Source: JANNRA01 sp031401035 (lineage in GTDB: Bacteria > Desulfobacterota > Binatia > HRBIN30 > CADEER01). Taken from it: a stretch of 25,936 nt of DNA. A program made the translations under genes and the position numbers. This document shows positions 16,906 to 24,243 of this stretch, piece after piece. The notes under the pieces are model-generated. The model did not search any database. It was not told the DNA's origin and worked only from the letters and a program-made list of their open reading frames with translations. The stretch is from contig JANNRA010000134.1 of the NCBI GenBank assembly GCA_031401035.1, forward strand, positions 1 through 25,936, in the 5' to 3' direction. Position 1 is the first letter of the stretch; every line of letters starts with the position of its first letter.

Positions 16906-19080
16906 ATGACCTCGCCGCTGTCGAGTCGCCTCTTCTGGGGCAGCGCCGGGCTCGTCTGGTGCCTGATCGGCCTGGCCTTCGCGGTGCCGGCGCTGGTCGC
17001 CGTGCGCGTCGAGCTGGCACGCCAGCGCGAGCGTGCCGCGGCGCAGGCCGCCGCCCTGCTCGAGGCGACGGCGCCGGGGGCGGGCGCCGAACTGGCGCGC
17101 GGCGACAGCGTCGCGCTGCAGCGCCGGCTCGCGGCGCTGCAGCGCGAGGCGCCGACCCTCGGCGCCGCCTACGTCAGCGGCCAGCGCGGCAAGGCGGTTG
17201 CCCACACCGCGCTGGCGCAGGTCGGCGAGCTGATGCTCGACGCCTACCCGCCGCCGCCGCGCGCCCAGGTGCGCTTCGCCGCCGGCGACCGTCTCCTCGC
17301 CACCATCGCGCTGCCGCCGCAGGGCCGCGTCCTCGGGGCGCTGCAGCTCGAGTTCGCCGCCCCCAACGCGCACGCCGCGGCGCTGGCGGTACTCCCGTGG
17401 CCGGCACTGGCCGGCGTCGCGCTGTTGCTCGCCGGCACCCTCGGCGCCGCCTGGATCGCGCGCGCCGCGCGCTCGCCGGTCGCCGCGTCGCTCGAGCGCA
17501 CCGCCGCCGACCGCGCCGACGCGCTGCAGCGCCAGGGCCGCGTCATCCGCTCGCGCGAGGCGCTGCTGCGCGCCATGAGCGAGGCCTCGCCGCTCGCCAC
17601 GCTGGTCGCCGACGAGCACACCGGCGCGGTGCTGCACGTCAACGGGGCCTTTGCCGTCATGTGGGGCCTCGAGGCGCGCGCCGCGGCACTGGGCAAGGGG
17701 GAGATCGGCCTGCGCGATATCACCGCGCACTGCGCGGCCGCGGTCGAGGGCGGCGGCGCCCTGCTGGCGGGCGCGGCGGCGGACGGGCGCGGCGTCATCG
17801 CCGACGAGGTGGCGCTGCGCGACGGCCGGGTGCTGCGCCGCCTGGCGGCACCGGTCGGGGATGGGCGCGGCGGCCAGATCGGCCGCCTGTATCTGTTCGA
17901 GGACATCACCGCCCGCAAGCGCGGCGAGATCGACCTGGCGGCGGCGCGCGATGCGGCGCTGGTCGCCTCGCGCGCCAAGTCGGAGTTCCTTGCCACCATG
18001 TCGCACGAGCTGCGTACGCCGCTGCACGGCGTCATCGGCTCCATCGACCTGCTCGACGGAAGTCCGCTCGATGCGGTGCAGCGGGACCATCTGCGCATCG
18101 CGCGCAGTTCCGCCGATGTGTTTCTGGACCTCGTCGCGCAGATTCTCGACGTCACCACGCTCGATGCCGGGACGCTGGCGCTCGAGCCTGTCGACTTCGA
18201 TCTCGCGGCGCTCTGCGCGGCGGTGTGCACGCGCGCCGCCGACGCGGCGGCGCGCAAGGGGCTGACCCTCGCCGTCCACCTGGCGCCGGGCGAGTGGGGG
18301 TTGCACGGCGACGCGCGCCGGCTGCAGCAGGTACTCGACCATCTGGTCGGCAACGCGGTGAAGTTCACCGAGCGCGGCGGAGTCGAGCTGCGCGTCGCGC
18401 GGCGCGACGGCGCCGCCGCGGGCGTGGTGGGGCTCGAGATCGAGGTCGCCGACACCGGCACCGGCATCCCGGTCGCGCAGCAGGCGAGTCTGTTCGAACC
18501 CTTCACGCAGGCGGATGGGTCGACGACGCGACGCCAGGGCGGCGCCGGCCTCGGGCTGGCGGTAGCGCGGCGTCTGGTGACGCTGATGGGCGGCGAGATC
18601 GGCGTCAGCAGCGCGCCCGGCGTCGGCAGTACGTTCTGGTTCACCGCCACCGTGCCGCGCGCCCACGCCGCGCTGCCGGCGCCGCGGCCGGCGACGACGG
18701 CGCCGTTGCAGGGGCACCTGCTGGTCGCGGAGGACAATCCGATCAATCAGAAGGTCGCGGTGCGCCTGCTGCAGCGGCTGGGCTGCACCGCCGACGTGGT
18801 GGCGAATGGCCGCGAGGCGACGGAGGCGGCGCAGCGGCAGTCGTACGACGCGGTGCTGATGGACTGCATGATGCCGGAGATGGACGGCTACGCCGCCACC
18901 GCGGCGATTCGTCGCGCCGAGGGGGCGGCGCGCCGCACGCCGATCATCGCCATGACCGCCAACGCGGTGGCCGGTGATCGCGACCACTGCCTGGAGGCGG
19001 GGATGGACGACTACCTGGCGAAGCCGGTCGACGCCGCCGCCTTGCGCGCCGTCCTGACGCGCCACCTCGGCGGGCGGTGA
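16906..19080 (+). CDS. Hybrid sensor histidine kinase with PAS and receiver domain
   Basis: This 724-aa protein begins 4 nt after the preceding kinase gene; GGGG between the stop and the ATG serves as a ribosome site, so the two are one transcription unit. Layout: TM1 about 9-33, an extracytoplasmic region 34-158, TM2 about 159-187, a PAS-like domain about 225-340 (SPLATLVADEHTGAVLHVNG), HisKA with H367 in TMSHELRTPLHG, HATPase (NAVKFTERGG, DTGTGIP, GGAGLGLAV), and a C-terminal receiver with AEDNPINQK, D653 in MDCMMPEMDG, MTANAV and LAKPV. As with its neighbour, no HPt or output domain is visible. Its receiver closely resembles the second receiver of the first kinase, suggesting descent by duplication and shared phosphorelay partners. 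Confidence 0.93.
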   Translation: MTSPLSSRLFWGSAGLVWCLIGLAFAVPALVAVRVELARQRERAAAQAAALLEATAPGAGAELARGDSVALQRRLAALQREAPTLGAAYVSGQRGKAVAHTALAQVGELMLDAYPPPPRAQVRFAAGDRLLATIALPPQGRVLGALQLEFAAPNAHAAALAVLPWPALAGVALLLAGTLGAAWIARAARSPVAASLERTAADRADALQRQGRVIRSREALLRAMSEASPLATLVADEHTGAVLHVNGAFAVMWGLEARAAALGKGEIGLRDITAHCAAAVEGGGALLAGAAADGRGVIADEVALRDGRVLRRLAAPVGDGRGGQIGRLYLFEDITARKRGEIDLAAARDAALVASRAKSEFLATMSHELRTPLHGVIGSIDLLDGSPLDAVQRDHLRIARSSADVFLDLVAQILDVTTLDAGTLALEPVDFDLAALCAAVCTRAADAAARKGLTLAVHLAPGEWGLHGDARRLQQVLDHLVGNAVKFTERGGVELRVARRDGAAAGVVGLEIEVADTGTGIPVAQQASLFEPFTQADGSTTRRQGGAGLGLAVARRLVTLMGGEIGVSSAPGVGSTFWFTATVPRAHAALPAPRPATTAPLQGHLLVAEDNPINQKVAVRLLQRLGCTADVVANGREATEAAQRQSYDAVLMDCMMPEMDGYAATAAIRRAEGAARRTPIIAMTANAVAGDRDHCLEAGMDDYLAKPVDAAALRAVLTRHLGGR

Positions 19081-19121
19081 GGACGGGCCGTGGACTGGCA
19101 ACCGCACCCCCAGGCGCTGCC

Positions 19122-19763
19122 CTACGGCGAGGCTGGTGCCGTTCGCCGATACGCGTCCAGCGCCTGCAGATATCCCTCGACGTATGCCGGGCTGCCGGGG
19201 GTGCTGATCACCTGGCCGGTGTCGAGGGTGATGAACAGCGGCAGGCCGGTCGCCGCCTGGGCGCGCAGGGTGGCGTCGGGGATCTCCGCGATCAGCGCCT
19301 CGACCACCGGGTAGCAGGGCGGCACGCACGGATCGGCGGCGCGCGAGACCGTGAACGCCAGTGCCGTGCCATCGGCCAGCGTCACGCTGGCGTAGCGCTG
19401 CGAGCCCTCGACGAAGTTGGACTGGAAGAGCACGTGGTGTCGCACCGCGCCGCTCGGGCGATCGAGGACGCCGAACAGGTAGCCGAGGCGCACCCGCTCC
19501 ACCGTGCCGAGGCTGAGCCCCATCTCCTTGCCGGCGGCGCGCAGGTCGATCAGTTTGCTGGCTTGCAGCGGCGGCGCTTGAAAGAACACCTGCTGGCCGC
19601 GCGGCGTGATCTGCACCGCGCGCGCGACCTCGTCCGCCGTCAGCGCCTGCATGTTCACCGCCTGCCCGGCGAGCAGTGTCTGCTGCGTTTGCGCCGGCGG
19701 CTGCGCGGCGCAGGCGGCGAGGGCGACGACGGCGGCGAGAGCGAGCGGCGGGAGGCGGCGCAT
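19122..19763 (-). CDS. Lipoprotein of unknown function
   Basis: The protein has 213 aa from ATG 19763, chosen because AGGAG lies about 8 nt upstream and the lipobox follows correctly; a longer frame to 19799 exists. The signal is MRRLPPLALAAVVALAAC with a lipobox (LAAC), so the mature protein is lipid-anchored. The remainder has no family I recognise. It contains an alternating beta-strand pattern (GQQVFFQAPPL, VRHHVLFQSNFV, RYASVTLADGTALAFTVSR) and a CVPPC pair that could form a disulfide near residue 155. It is convergent with the hybrid kinase operon (41-nt gap) and divergent from the membrane-anchored hydrolase. Confidence 0.75.
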   Translation of the reverse strand: MRRLPPLALAAVVALAACAAQPPAQTQQTLLAGQAVNMQALTADEVARAVQITPRGQQVFFQAPPLQASKLIDLRAAGKEMGLSLGTVERVRLGYLFGVLDRPSGAVRHHVLFQSNFVEGSQRYASVTLADGTALAFTVSRAADPCVPPCYPVVEALIAEIPDATLRAQAATGLPLFITLDTGQVISTPGSPAYVEGYLQALDAYRRTAPASP

Positions 19764-19838
19764 GGCGGCGCTCCTGGCACGCGCGGCGCGCCGCGGCAAG
19801 CGCTTGTCGCGTTACCCCGCGCCGCGTACAGGGCGCGC

Positions 19839-20681
19839 GTGTCCCTGCCGCTGGCCGCGCTGGCCGCCGCCCTGCTAGCCGTGACGCCGGTGCCGCGCTT
19901 CGCCGACCGTCTGGTCTACTTTCCCAGCCGCGCCCATGACGGCGGGACGCCCGCCGCCCTCGGCCTCGCGTACGAGGACGTCACCCTCAGCGCCGCCGAC
20001 GGCACGCGCCTGCACGCCTGGTGGGTGCCGGCGCCGGGGGCGCGCCGGGCGGTGCTGCTGCTGCACGGCAACGCCGGCAACATCAGCCACCGGCTCGACA
20101 AGCTGGCGGTGCTGCACGGTCTCGACGTCTCGGTGCTGCTGCTCGACTACCGCGGCTACGGCCGCAGCGAGGGCGCGCCGAGCGAGGCCGGGACCTATCA
20201 GGACGCCGCCGCGGCATACGCCTGGTTGCGCGGCCGCGGCCTGCCGGCGGAGGCGATCGTCGCCTACGGCGAGTCGCTCGGCGGGCCGATCGCCGTCGAC
20301 CTCGCCGCCAGCCAGCCGCTCGGCGGCCTGATTCTCGAGAGCGCGCCGAGCAGCATCGTCGGCGTCGCCAAGCACCACTACCCGCTGCTGCCGGTCGAGT
20401 GGTTCCTGTCGGTGCGCTACGACGCGCTGGCGCGCCTGCCCGGCGTGCGCGCGCCGCTGCTCATCCTGCACAGCCCGAGTGACGAGATCGTGCCCTTCGC
20501 GATGGCGGAGGCGCTGCTCGCCGCGGCGCCGGGGCCGAAGCGGCTGGTGCGTCTCGGCGGTGGCCACAACGATGCCTTCATGGTCGCCGCCGACGCCTAC
20601 CGTGCCGCGCTGCACGACTTCCTGTTGCGCCTGCCGGCGCCGCTCACGCCGGCGGCGACGGCGCCAGGCGCTCGCGAATGA
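19839..20681 (+). CDS. Membrane-anchored alpha/beta hydrolase (BEM46/ABHD13-like)
   Basis: A protein of 280 aa beginning at GTG 19839, where a hydrophobic N-terminal anchor or signal starts (SLPLAALAAALLAV). The frame upstream of this is an antisense shadow of the lipoprotein gene. AGGGCG in front is a weak ribosome site. The hydrolase fold is clear: HGNAGNISHR (76-85) for the oxyanion hole, GESLGG with nucleophile S146, D215 in SPSDEIVP and H243 in GGGHNDAF. This triad and the segment LLDYRGYGRSEG match the BEM46/ABHD13 and serine-aminopeptidase-like hydrolase group. The substrate cannot be told from the sequence. Its last 38 bases overlap the end of the convergent CxxC protein gene. Confidence 0.88.
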   Translation: MSLPLAALAAALLAVTPVPRFADRLVYFPSRAHDGGTPAALGLAYEDVTLSAADGTRLHAWWVPAPGARRAVLLLHGNAGNISHRLDKLAVLHGLDVSVLLLDYRGYGRSEGAPSEAGTYQDAAAAYAWLRGRGLPAEAIVAYGESLGGPIAVDLAASQPLGGLILESAPSSIVGVAKHHYPLLPVEWFLSVRYDALARLPGVRAPLLILHSPSDEIVPFAMAEALLAAAPGPKRLVRLGGGHNDAFMVAADAYRAALHDFLLRLPAPLTPAATAPGARE

Positions 20682-20925
20682 GTTGCATGACGCTGGTGTA
20701 GATCTGCTCGCCGGCGTCGTCGCGGACGACGAAGAACGGCGCCACCTCGACGCCGTGCTGCTTGGCCAGCTGCACGCCCGGGCTGCCGGCGTCGCCCTCC
20801 TTGGCGATCACCACCTCGTTCACCTGCGCCCACAGGCCGCGGCCCATCAGCAGATCCATCGCCTGCTCGCACTTGCGGCACGGCCGCCCGTCGCGCAGCT
20901 CCTTCTTCACCATCGTGATGTGCAT
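20644..20925 (-). CDS. Small thioredoxin-like CxxC protein
   Basis: The protein has 93 aa from ATG 20925. An in-frame upstream start at 20991 would add 22 residues without homologous character. PCRKCEQAMDLL holds a CxxC pair (C16, C19) at the N-terminus of a helix, and AKQHGVEVAPFFVV has the strand and Pro expected of a thioredoxin fold. No signal peptide is present, so it is cytoplasmic. Its role may be thiol-disulfide exchange. It may belong to a glutaredoxin-like 'hypothetical' family, but I cannot name one. It overlaps the end of the upstream hydrolase by 38 bp, tail-to-tail, and is divergent from the prenyltransferase gene. Confidence 0.78.
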   Translation of the reverse strand: MHITMVKKELRDGRPCRKCEQAMDLLMGRGLWAQVNEVVIAKEGDAGSPGVQLAKQHGVEVAPFFVVRDDAGEQIYTSVMQLIRERLAPSPPA

Positions 20926-21041
20926 GGCGGCAGGGTACGATAATCGACTGCCCCTGTGGAGGGCGCCGCCCTCCGGGCATCTGTCGCGCAAGTCTCCAGG
21001 GCGGGTAGCCCGCGGCGGCCGGTGGGGCTAAGACGGCTTCC

Positions 21042-22067
21042 ATGAGCGCTTCCGTCGAGACCGCCACCGTGCGGCTGGCCCGCAACCCGTATCTGGCGCT
21101 GCTGCAGACCTGCGACTGCGCCGGCTCCGACCGCCTGACCGGCACGGCGCTGTGGTGGATGGCGGTGCGGCCGTGCGTCTTCCCGATGAGCCTGATGTCG
21201 GTGCTGATCGGCGTCCTGCTGGCGGCGCCGGCCGGACCGTTCGGGGCGCGCGAAGTGGCCCTGACGGCGCTGGTGCTGATCGGCGCTGTCGCCGCGCACG
21301 CCGGCAACAACCTGCTCAACGACTACATCGACGTGCACGAGGGCATCGACCAGGAGGGCTACTTCCGCACCGAGTACGCGCCGCACCCGATTCTCTCCGG
21401 CCAGCTCACCGCCAATCAGGTGCTGACCGGCGCCGCCATCGTCCACGCGGTCGACGCGATCGTGCTGGCGTTGCTCGTCTGGGCGGCCGGCTGGGGCGTC
21501 GCCTGGTTCGCCTTCGCCGGCCTGTTCCTCTCCATCGCCTACGTCATGCCGCCGTTCTCCTTCAAACGCCGCGGGCTCGGCGAGCTCACCGCCGCCGTCG
21601 TCTGGGGGCCGCTGATGACCGTCGGCGCCTACTACGCGCTGCGCGGCGAGGCGCCGGCGGCGGTGTGGCTGTTGTCGCTGCCGTATGGGATCCTCGTCGG
21701 CGCGGTGCTGGTCGGCAAGCATCTCGACAAGCTGCCGCAGGATGGTCCGAAGGGTGTCGGCACGCTGCCGGTGCGCCTCGGCGCCGAGCGCTCGCGCAAG
21801 CTGGTGGTGCAGCTGGTGCACCTGTTCCTGATCTCGGTCGCCGCGCTGGTCATCAGCGGCGCCACCGGGCCGTGGGTGCTGCTGACTCTCCTGGCGCTGC
21901 CGCGCCTGCGCTACCTGCACGTCGCCTACGCCAACGAGCGCCCGACGACGCCACCCGCCGGCTATCCGGTGTGGCCGCTGTGGTACGTCGCCTTCGCGAT
22001 GACGTTCATCCGCACCGCCGGCGGCTGGTTCGTCCTCGGCCTGGCGCTGAACCTACTGTTGGCCTGA
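21042..22067 (+). CDS. UbiA-family prenyltransferase, MenA-like
   Basis: An integral membrane protein of 341 aa with about eight or nine hydrophobic segments. UbiA-family enzymes attach a polyprenyl chain to an aromatic acceptor, using Mg-diphosphate bound to two Asp-rich motifs. The first is NNLLNDYIDVHEGID (residues 89-103), with the ND..D.....D spacing seen in MenA. The second is about residues 216-240 (KHLDKLPQDGPKGVGTLPVRLG), resembling the MenA second motif that ends in TLAVRLG. This points to a dihydroxynaphthoate or related quinone prenyltransferase rather than UbiA itself. No other menaquinone genes are present, so the exact acceptor is open. It is convergent with the ClC channel gene. 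Confidence 0.88.
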   Translation: MSASVETATVRLARNPYLALLQTCDCAGSDRLTGTALWWMAVRPCVFPMSLMSVLIGVLLAAPAGPFGAREVALTALVLIGAVAAHAGNNLLNDYIDVHEGIDQEGYFRTEYAPHPILSGQLTANQVLTGAAIVHAVDAIVLALLVWAAGWGVAWFAFAGLFLSIAYVMPPFSFKRRGLGELTAAVVWGPLMTVGAYYALRGEAPAAVWLLSLPYGILVGAVLVGKHLDKLPQDGPKGVGTLPVRLGAERSRKLVVQLVHLFLISVAALVISGATGPWVLLTLLALPRLRYLHVAYANERPTTPPAGYPVWPLWYVAFAMTFIRTAGGWFVLGLALNLLLA

Positions 22068-22102
22068 TTCGCCGCGCCCTCCATCGCCGCGGCAGGCGCG
22101 CC

Positions 22103-23380
22103 TCAGGTCGTCCGCTTCATGAACGCGCGCGCCAGCGCCTCGTAGAGGGGTGTCGGGCAGAGTAGCCGCGAGGCGTGGTAGGCGATGATCGTCGTCGCCA
22201 GCAGCGGCAGCACCAGGCCGCGTCCGCCGGTCATCTCGACGACGATGACCGCCGCGGTGATCGGGCTCTGCACGACGCCGCAGAAATACGCCGCCATGGC
22301 CAGCAGCACGATCGCCTCGCGCGCCACGCCGTCGGCGAACGGCGCGCACAGGGCGCCGAGGGCGGCGCCGATCGACAAGCTGGGTGTGAACAGGCCGCCG
22401 GGGATGGCGCTGACCAGGCTGATCAGGCTCGCCGCCGCCTTGACCAGCGGGTAGGTCCACGGCAGCGCCTCGCCGCCGAGCAGCGCGACGCGCGCCTGCG
22501 CGTCGCCGGCGCCGTAGCTCTGTCCGCCGCTGAGCAGTCCGAGCACCGCCAACGCCAGCCCGAGCGAGCCGGCGACGACGTACGGCCGGCGCCGTCCGAG
22601 GCGCGTCACGCGCGGCATCACCTCGATCACCAGGCGCGCGAAGAGGCCGCCGAGCAGACCGCCGCCGCCGCCGATGACCGGCACCCACAGCCACTCGCGC
22701 AGGCTGCGCAGGCCGACGTCGACCTGGCCGTAGAAGAGGTACGGCCCGAGCAGCGCCAGGCAGAGCAGGCAGGCGACCAGCACGGTGCGCACGATCAGGC
22801 TGACGTTGGCCTTCTCGAAGGAGCGGCCGATCTCCTCGAACGCGAATACGACGCCGGCGACCGGCGCGTTGAAGGCCGCCGCGATGCCGGCGGCGCCGCC
22901 GGCGAGGATGAGGCCGCGCTCGACGTGCGGAGTCGAAAAGGCGGCCAGGCGGTGGGCGAGGTAGAGGCAGCAGGCGGCGACGTGCACCGACGGCCCCTCG
23001 CGGCCGACCGTCGCGCCGGCAAACAGCGCCAGGGTGAGCAGCAGCACCTTGCCGACGAGGATGCGCAGCGACAGGACGCGGGCGCGGTCCGGCCCCTCGC
23101 CCAGCTGCAGCGCCGCGATCGCCTGCGGGATGCCGGTGCCGTTTGTGCCCGGGAAGAGCAGGTCGCGCAGGCGCATGATGACCACCATGCCGAGGCCCAC
23201 CGCCAACGCCGGCAGCGCCGGCGAGATGGCCTCGAGACGCGCGGTGGTCTGCAGCGACCAGCGCTCGGCGTAAATGAACCACAACGCCCCGCCGCCACTC
23301 GCCGCGGCCGCCAGCAGCCACACCAACTGCCGCCACAGAAACCTGATCATCGCCGTTGCAGATGCTGGATTCGCGTCCAT
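22103..23380 (-). CDS. ClC-type chloride/proton antiporter
   Basis: This 425-aa multi-pass inner-membrane protein starts at ATG 23380; a longer frame to 23419 is available, and an ATG at 23350 lies just before the first helix. Family signatures are clear: GTGIP (81-85) in the first selectivity loop, GREGP (126-130) with the gating E128, FEE (E182/E183) where E. coli ClC-ec1 has its internal proton Glu203, GGLFTPS (328-334), and PLY (Y413) for the central anion site. The presence of both glutamates suggests a 2Cl-/H+ exchanger rather than a pure channel. Thr replaces the usual Ser of GSGIP in the anion-coordinating loop. The C-terminal CBS domains found in some members are absent. It is divergent from the LolA-like gene (64 bp apart). 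Confidence 0.92.
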   Translation of the reverse strand: MDANPASATAMIRFLWRQLVWLLAAAASGGGALWFIYAERWSLQTTARLEAISPALPALAVGLGMVVIMRLRDLLFPGTNGTGIPQAIAALQLGEGPDRARVLSLRILVGKVLLLTLALFAGATVGREGPSVHVAACCLYLAHRLAAFSTPHVERGLILAGGAAGIAAAFNAPVAGVVFAFEEIGRSFEKANVSLIVRTVLVACLLCLALLGPYLFYGQVDVGLRSLREWLWVPVIGGGGGLLGGLFARLVIEVMPRVTRLGRRRPYVVAGSLGLALAVLGLLSGGQSYGAGDAQARVALLGGEALPWTYPLVKAAASLISLVSAIPGGLFTPSLSIGAALGALCAPFADGVAREAIVLLAMAAYFCGVVQSPITAAVIVVEMTGGRGLVLPLLATTIIAYHASRLLCPTPLYEALARAFMKRTT

Positions 23381-23444
23381 CTCGCAACCGCGAGCCCGCC
23401 GCCGTCCGCTTGTCCGCACCGGCGCGGTGGTCTAGCTGCGCGGC

Positions 23445-24206
23445 ATGACACGCCTGCTGCTCGCCTCGCTCCTCACCCTCGCCGCCGCCGATTCGCCGCA
23501 ACAGCTGCAGCAGCGCCTGCAGGCCTGGCTGGCGCCGCCGAAATCGAGTACGCGGCAGCTCGAACTGAGCATCCGCTCGGCCGGCGTGACGACGCACTGG
23601 AGCGCCGGCCAGGCGCGCCGTGTGCGCGACGGCGGCACCGAGACGCTGACCGTCGTGCTCGCTCCGCCCGAGGTGCGCGGCACGGCGCTGCTCGTCCGCG
23701 CCGCGGCCGGCCAGCCGCCCAAGGCGTGGCGCTGGATCGCGCCGCTGCGCCGCCAGCGCGAGGTGCGGCCGTCGGAGGCGCTGGCGTCCTTCGCCGACAC
23801 CGAACTCACCTACGCCGATCTCGGCCTGGCGGCGCCGGGCGACGAGAAGCTGACGCTCCTCGGCGCCGACACGCTGAACGGCATCGACGTGGTGAAGCTG
23901 CAGGCGACACCTGCCGACCGCGCCCGTGTCGCCCGCGTCGTCACCTGGCTGATCGCCGCCAGCGGCCAGCCGCTCAAGCGGGAGATCTTCGACGCCGCCG
24001 ACCGCGCCTGGAAGGTCGAGACCTACGAGGACGTTGCGCCGATCCACGGCGTCCCCACCGCCCAGCGCCTGCGCATCGAGGATGTGCAGACCGGCTTCGG
24101 CACCGAGTACCGCGCCACGCGCATCGCCTACGACGTCGCCCTGCCGGACGACCTGTTCGATCCCGCCCGCCTCTCGCAGGCCGCCGACGCGGCGCTGTGG
24201 AAGTAG
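23445..24206 (+). CDS. Outer membrane lipoprotein-sorting protein, LolA-like
   Basis: The protein has 253 aa with a short Sec-type signal (MTRLLLASLLTLAAA). The mature part has the LolA-like pattern: RRVRDGGTETLTVVLAPPEVRGTALLVR, then a WRWIAPLRRQREVRPSEALASFADTELTYADL segment typical of the LolA_like family (PF17131-type), and a C-terminal TYEDVAPIHGVPTAQRLRIEDV strand pair. This group probably carries a lipid or lipidated ligand across the periplasm, but the exact cargo is unknown. No start-proximal Shine-Dalgarno is visible. No transporter (MMPL, FtsX-type) lies next to it here, unlike many relatives. It shares its 64-bp upstream gap with the ClC gene and ends in a large palindrome. Confidence 0.87.
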   Translation: MTRLLLASLLTLAAADSPQQLQQRLQAWLAPPKSSTRQLELSIRSAGVTTHWSAGQARRVRDGGTETLTVVLAPPEVRGTALLVRAAAGQPPKAWRWIAPLRRQREVRPSEALASFADTELTYADLGLAAPGDEKLTLLGADTLNGIDVVKLQATPADRARVARVVTWLIAASGQPLKREIFDAADRAWKVETYEDVAPIHGVPTAQRLRIEDVQTGFGTEYRATRIAYDVALPDDLFDPARLSQAADAALWK

Positions 24207-24225
24207 GCGCGCGCCGGCGCGCGCC
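24206..24225. terminator. 20-bp palindrome between convergent genes
   Basis: GGCGCGCGCC is repeated twice without spacer, so the 20-bp block is a perfect palindrome (GC-only). It begins at the last base of the LolA-like stop codon and ends 18 nt before the end of the convergent ilvA gene. A bidirectional transcription stop is the simplest reading. It lacks a T-run. Confidence 0.5.
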
Positions 24226-24243
24226 GCCACCGCGTCGATGCGG

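Noticed and set aside
19077..19838. N-terminal extension of the alpha/beta hydrolase
   Set aside because: It is antisense to the lipoprotein gene; the hydrophobic anchor begins at GTG 19839.
20937..20945. GATAAT-like -10 box between the CxxC protein and the prenyltransferase gene
   Set aside because: About 100 nt from the prenyltransferase start with no recognisable -35 element at proper spacing.
22073..22100. CGCGCC/GGCGCG stem between the prenyltransferase and ClC genes
   Set aside because: Only 6 bp with a 16-nt loop and no T-run; too weak to call a terminator.
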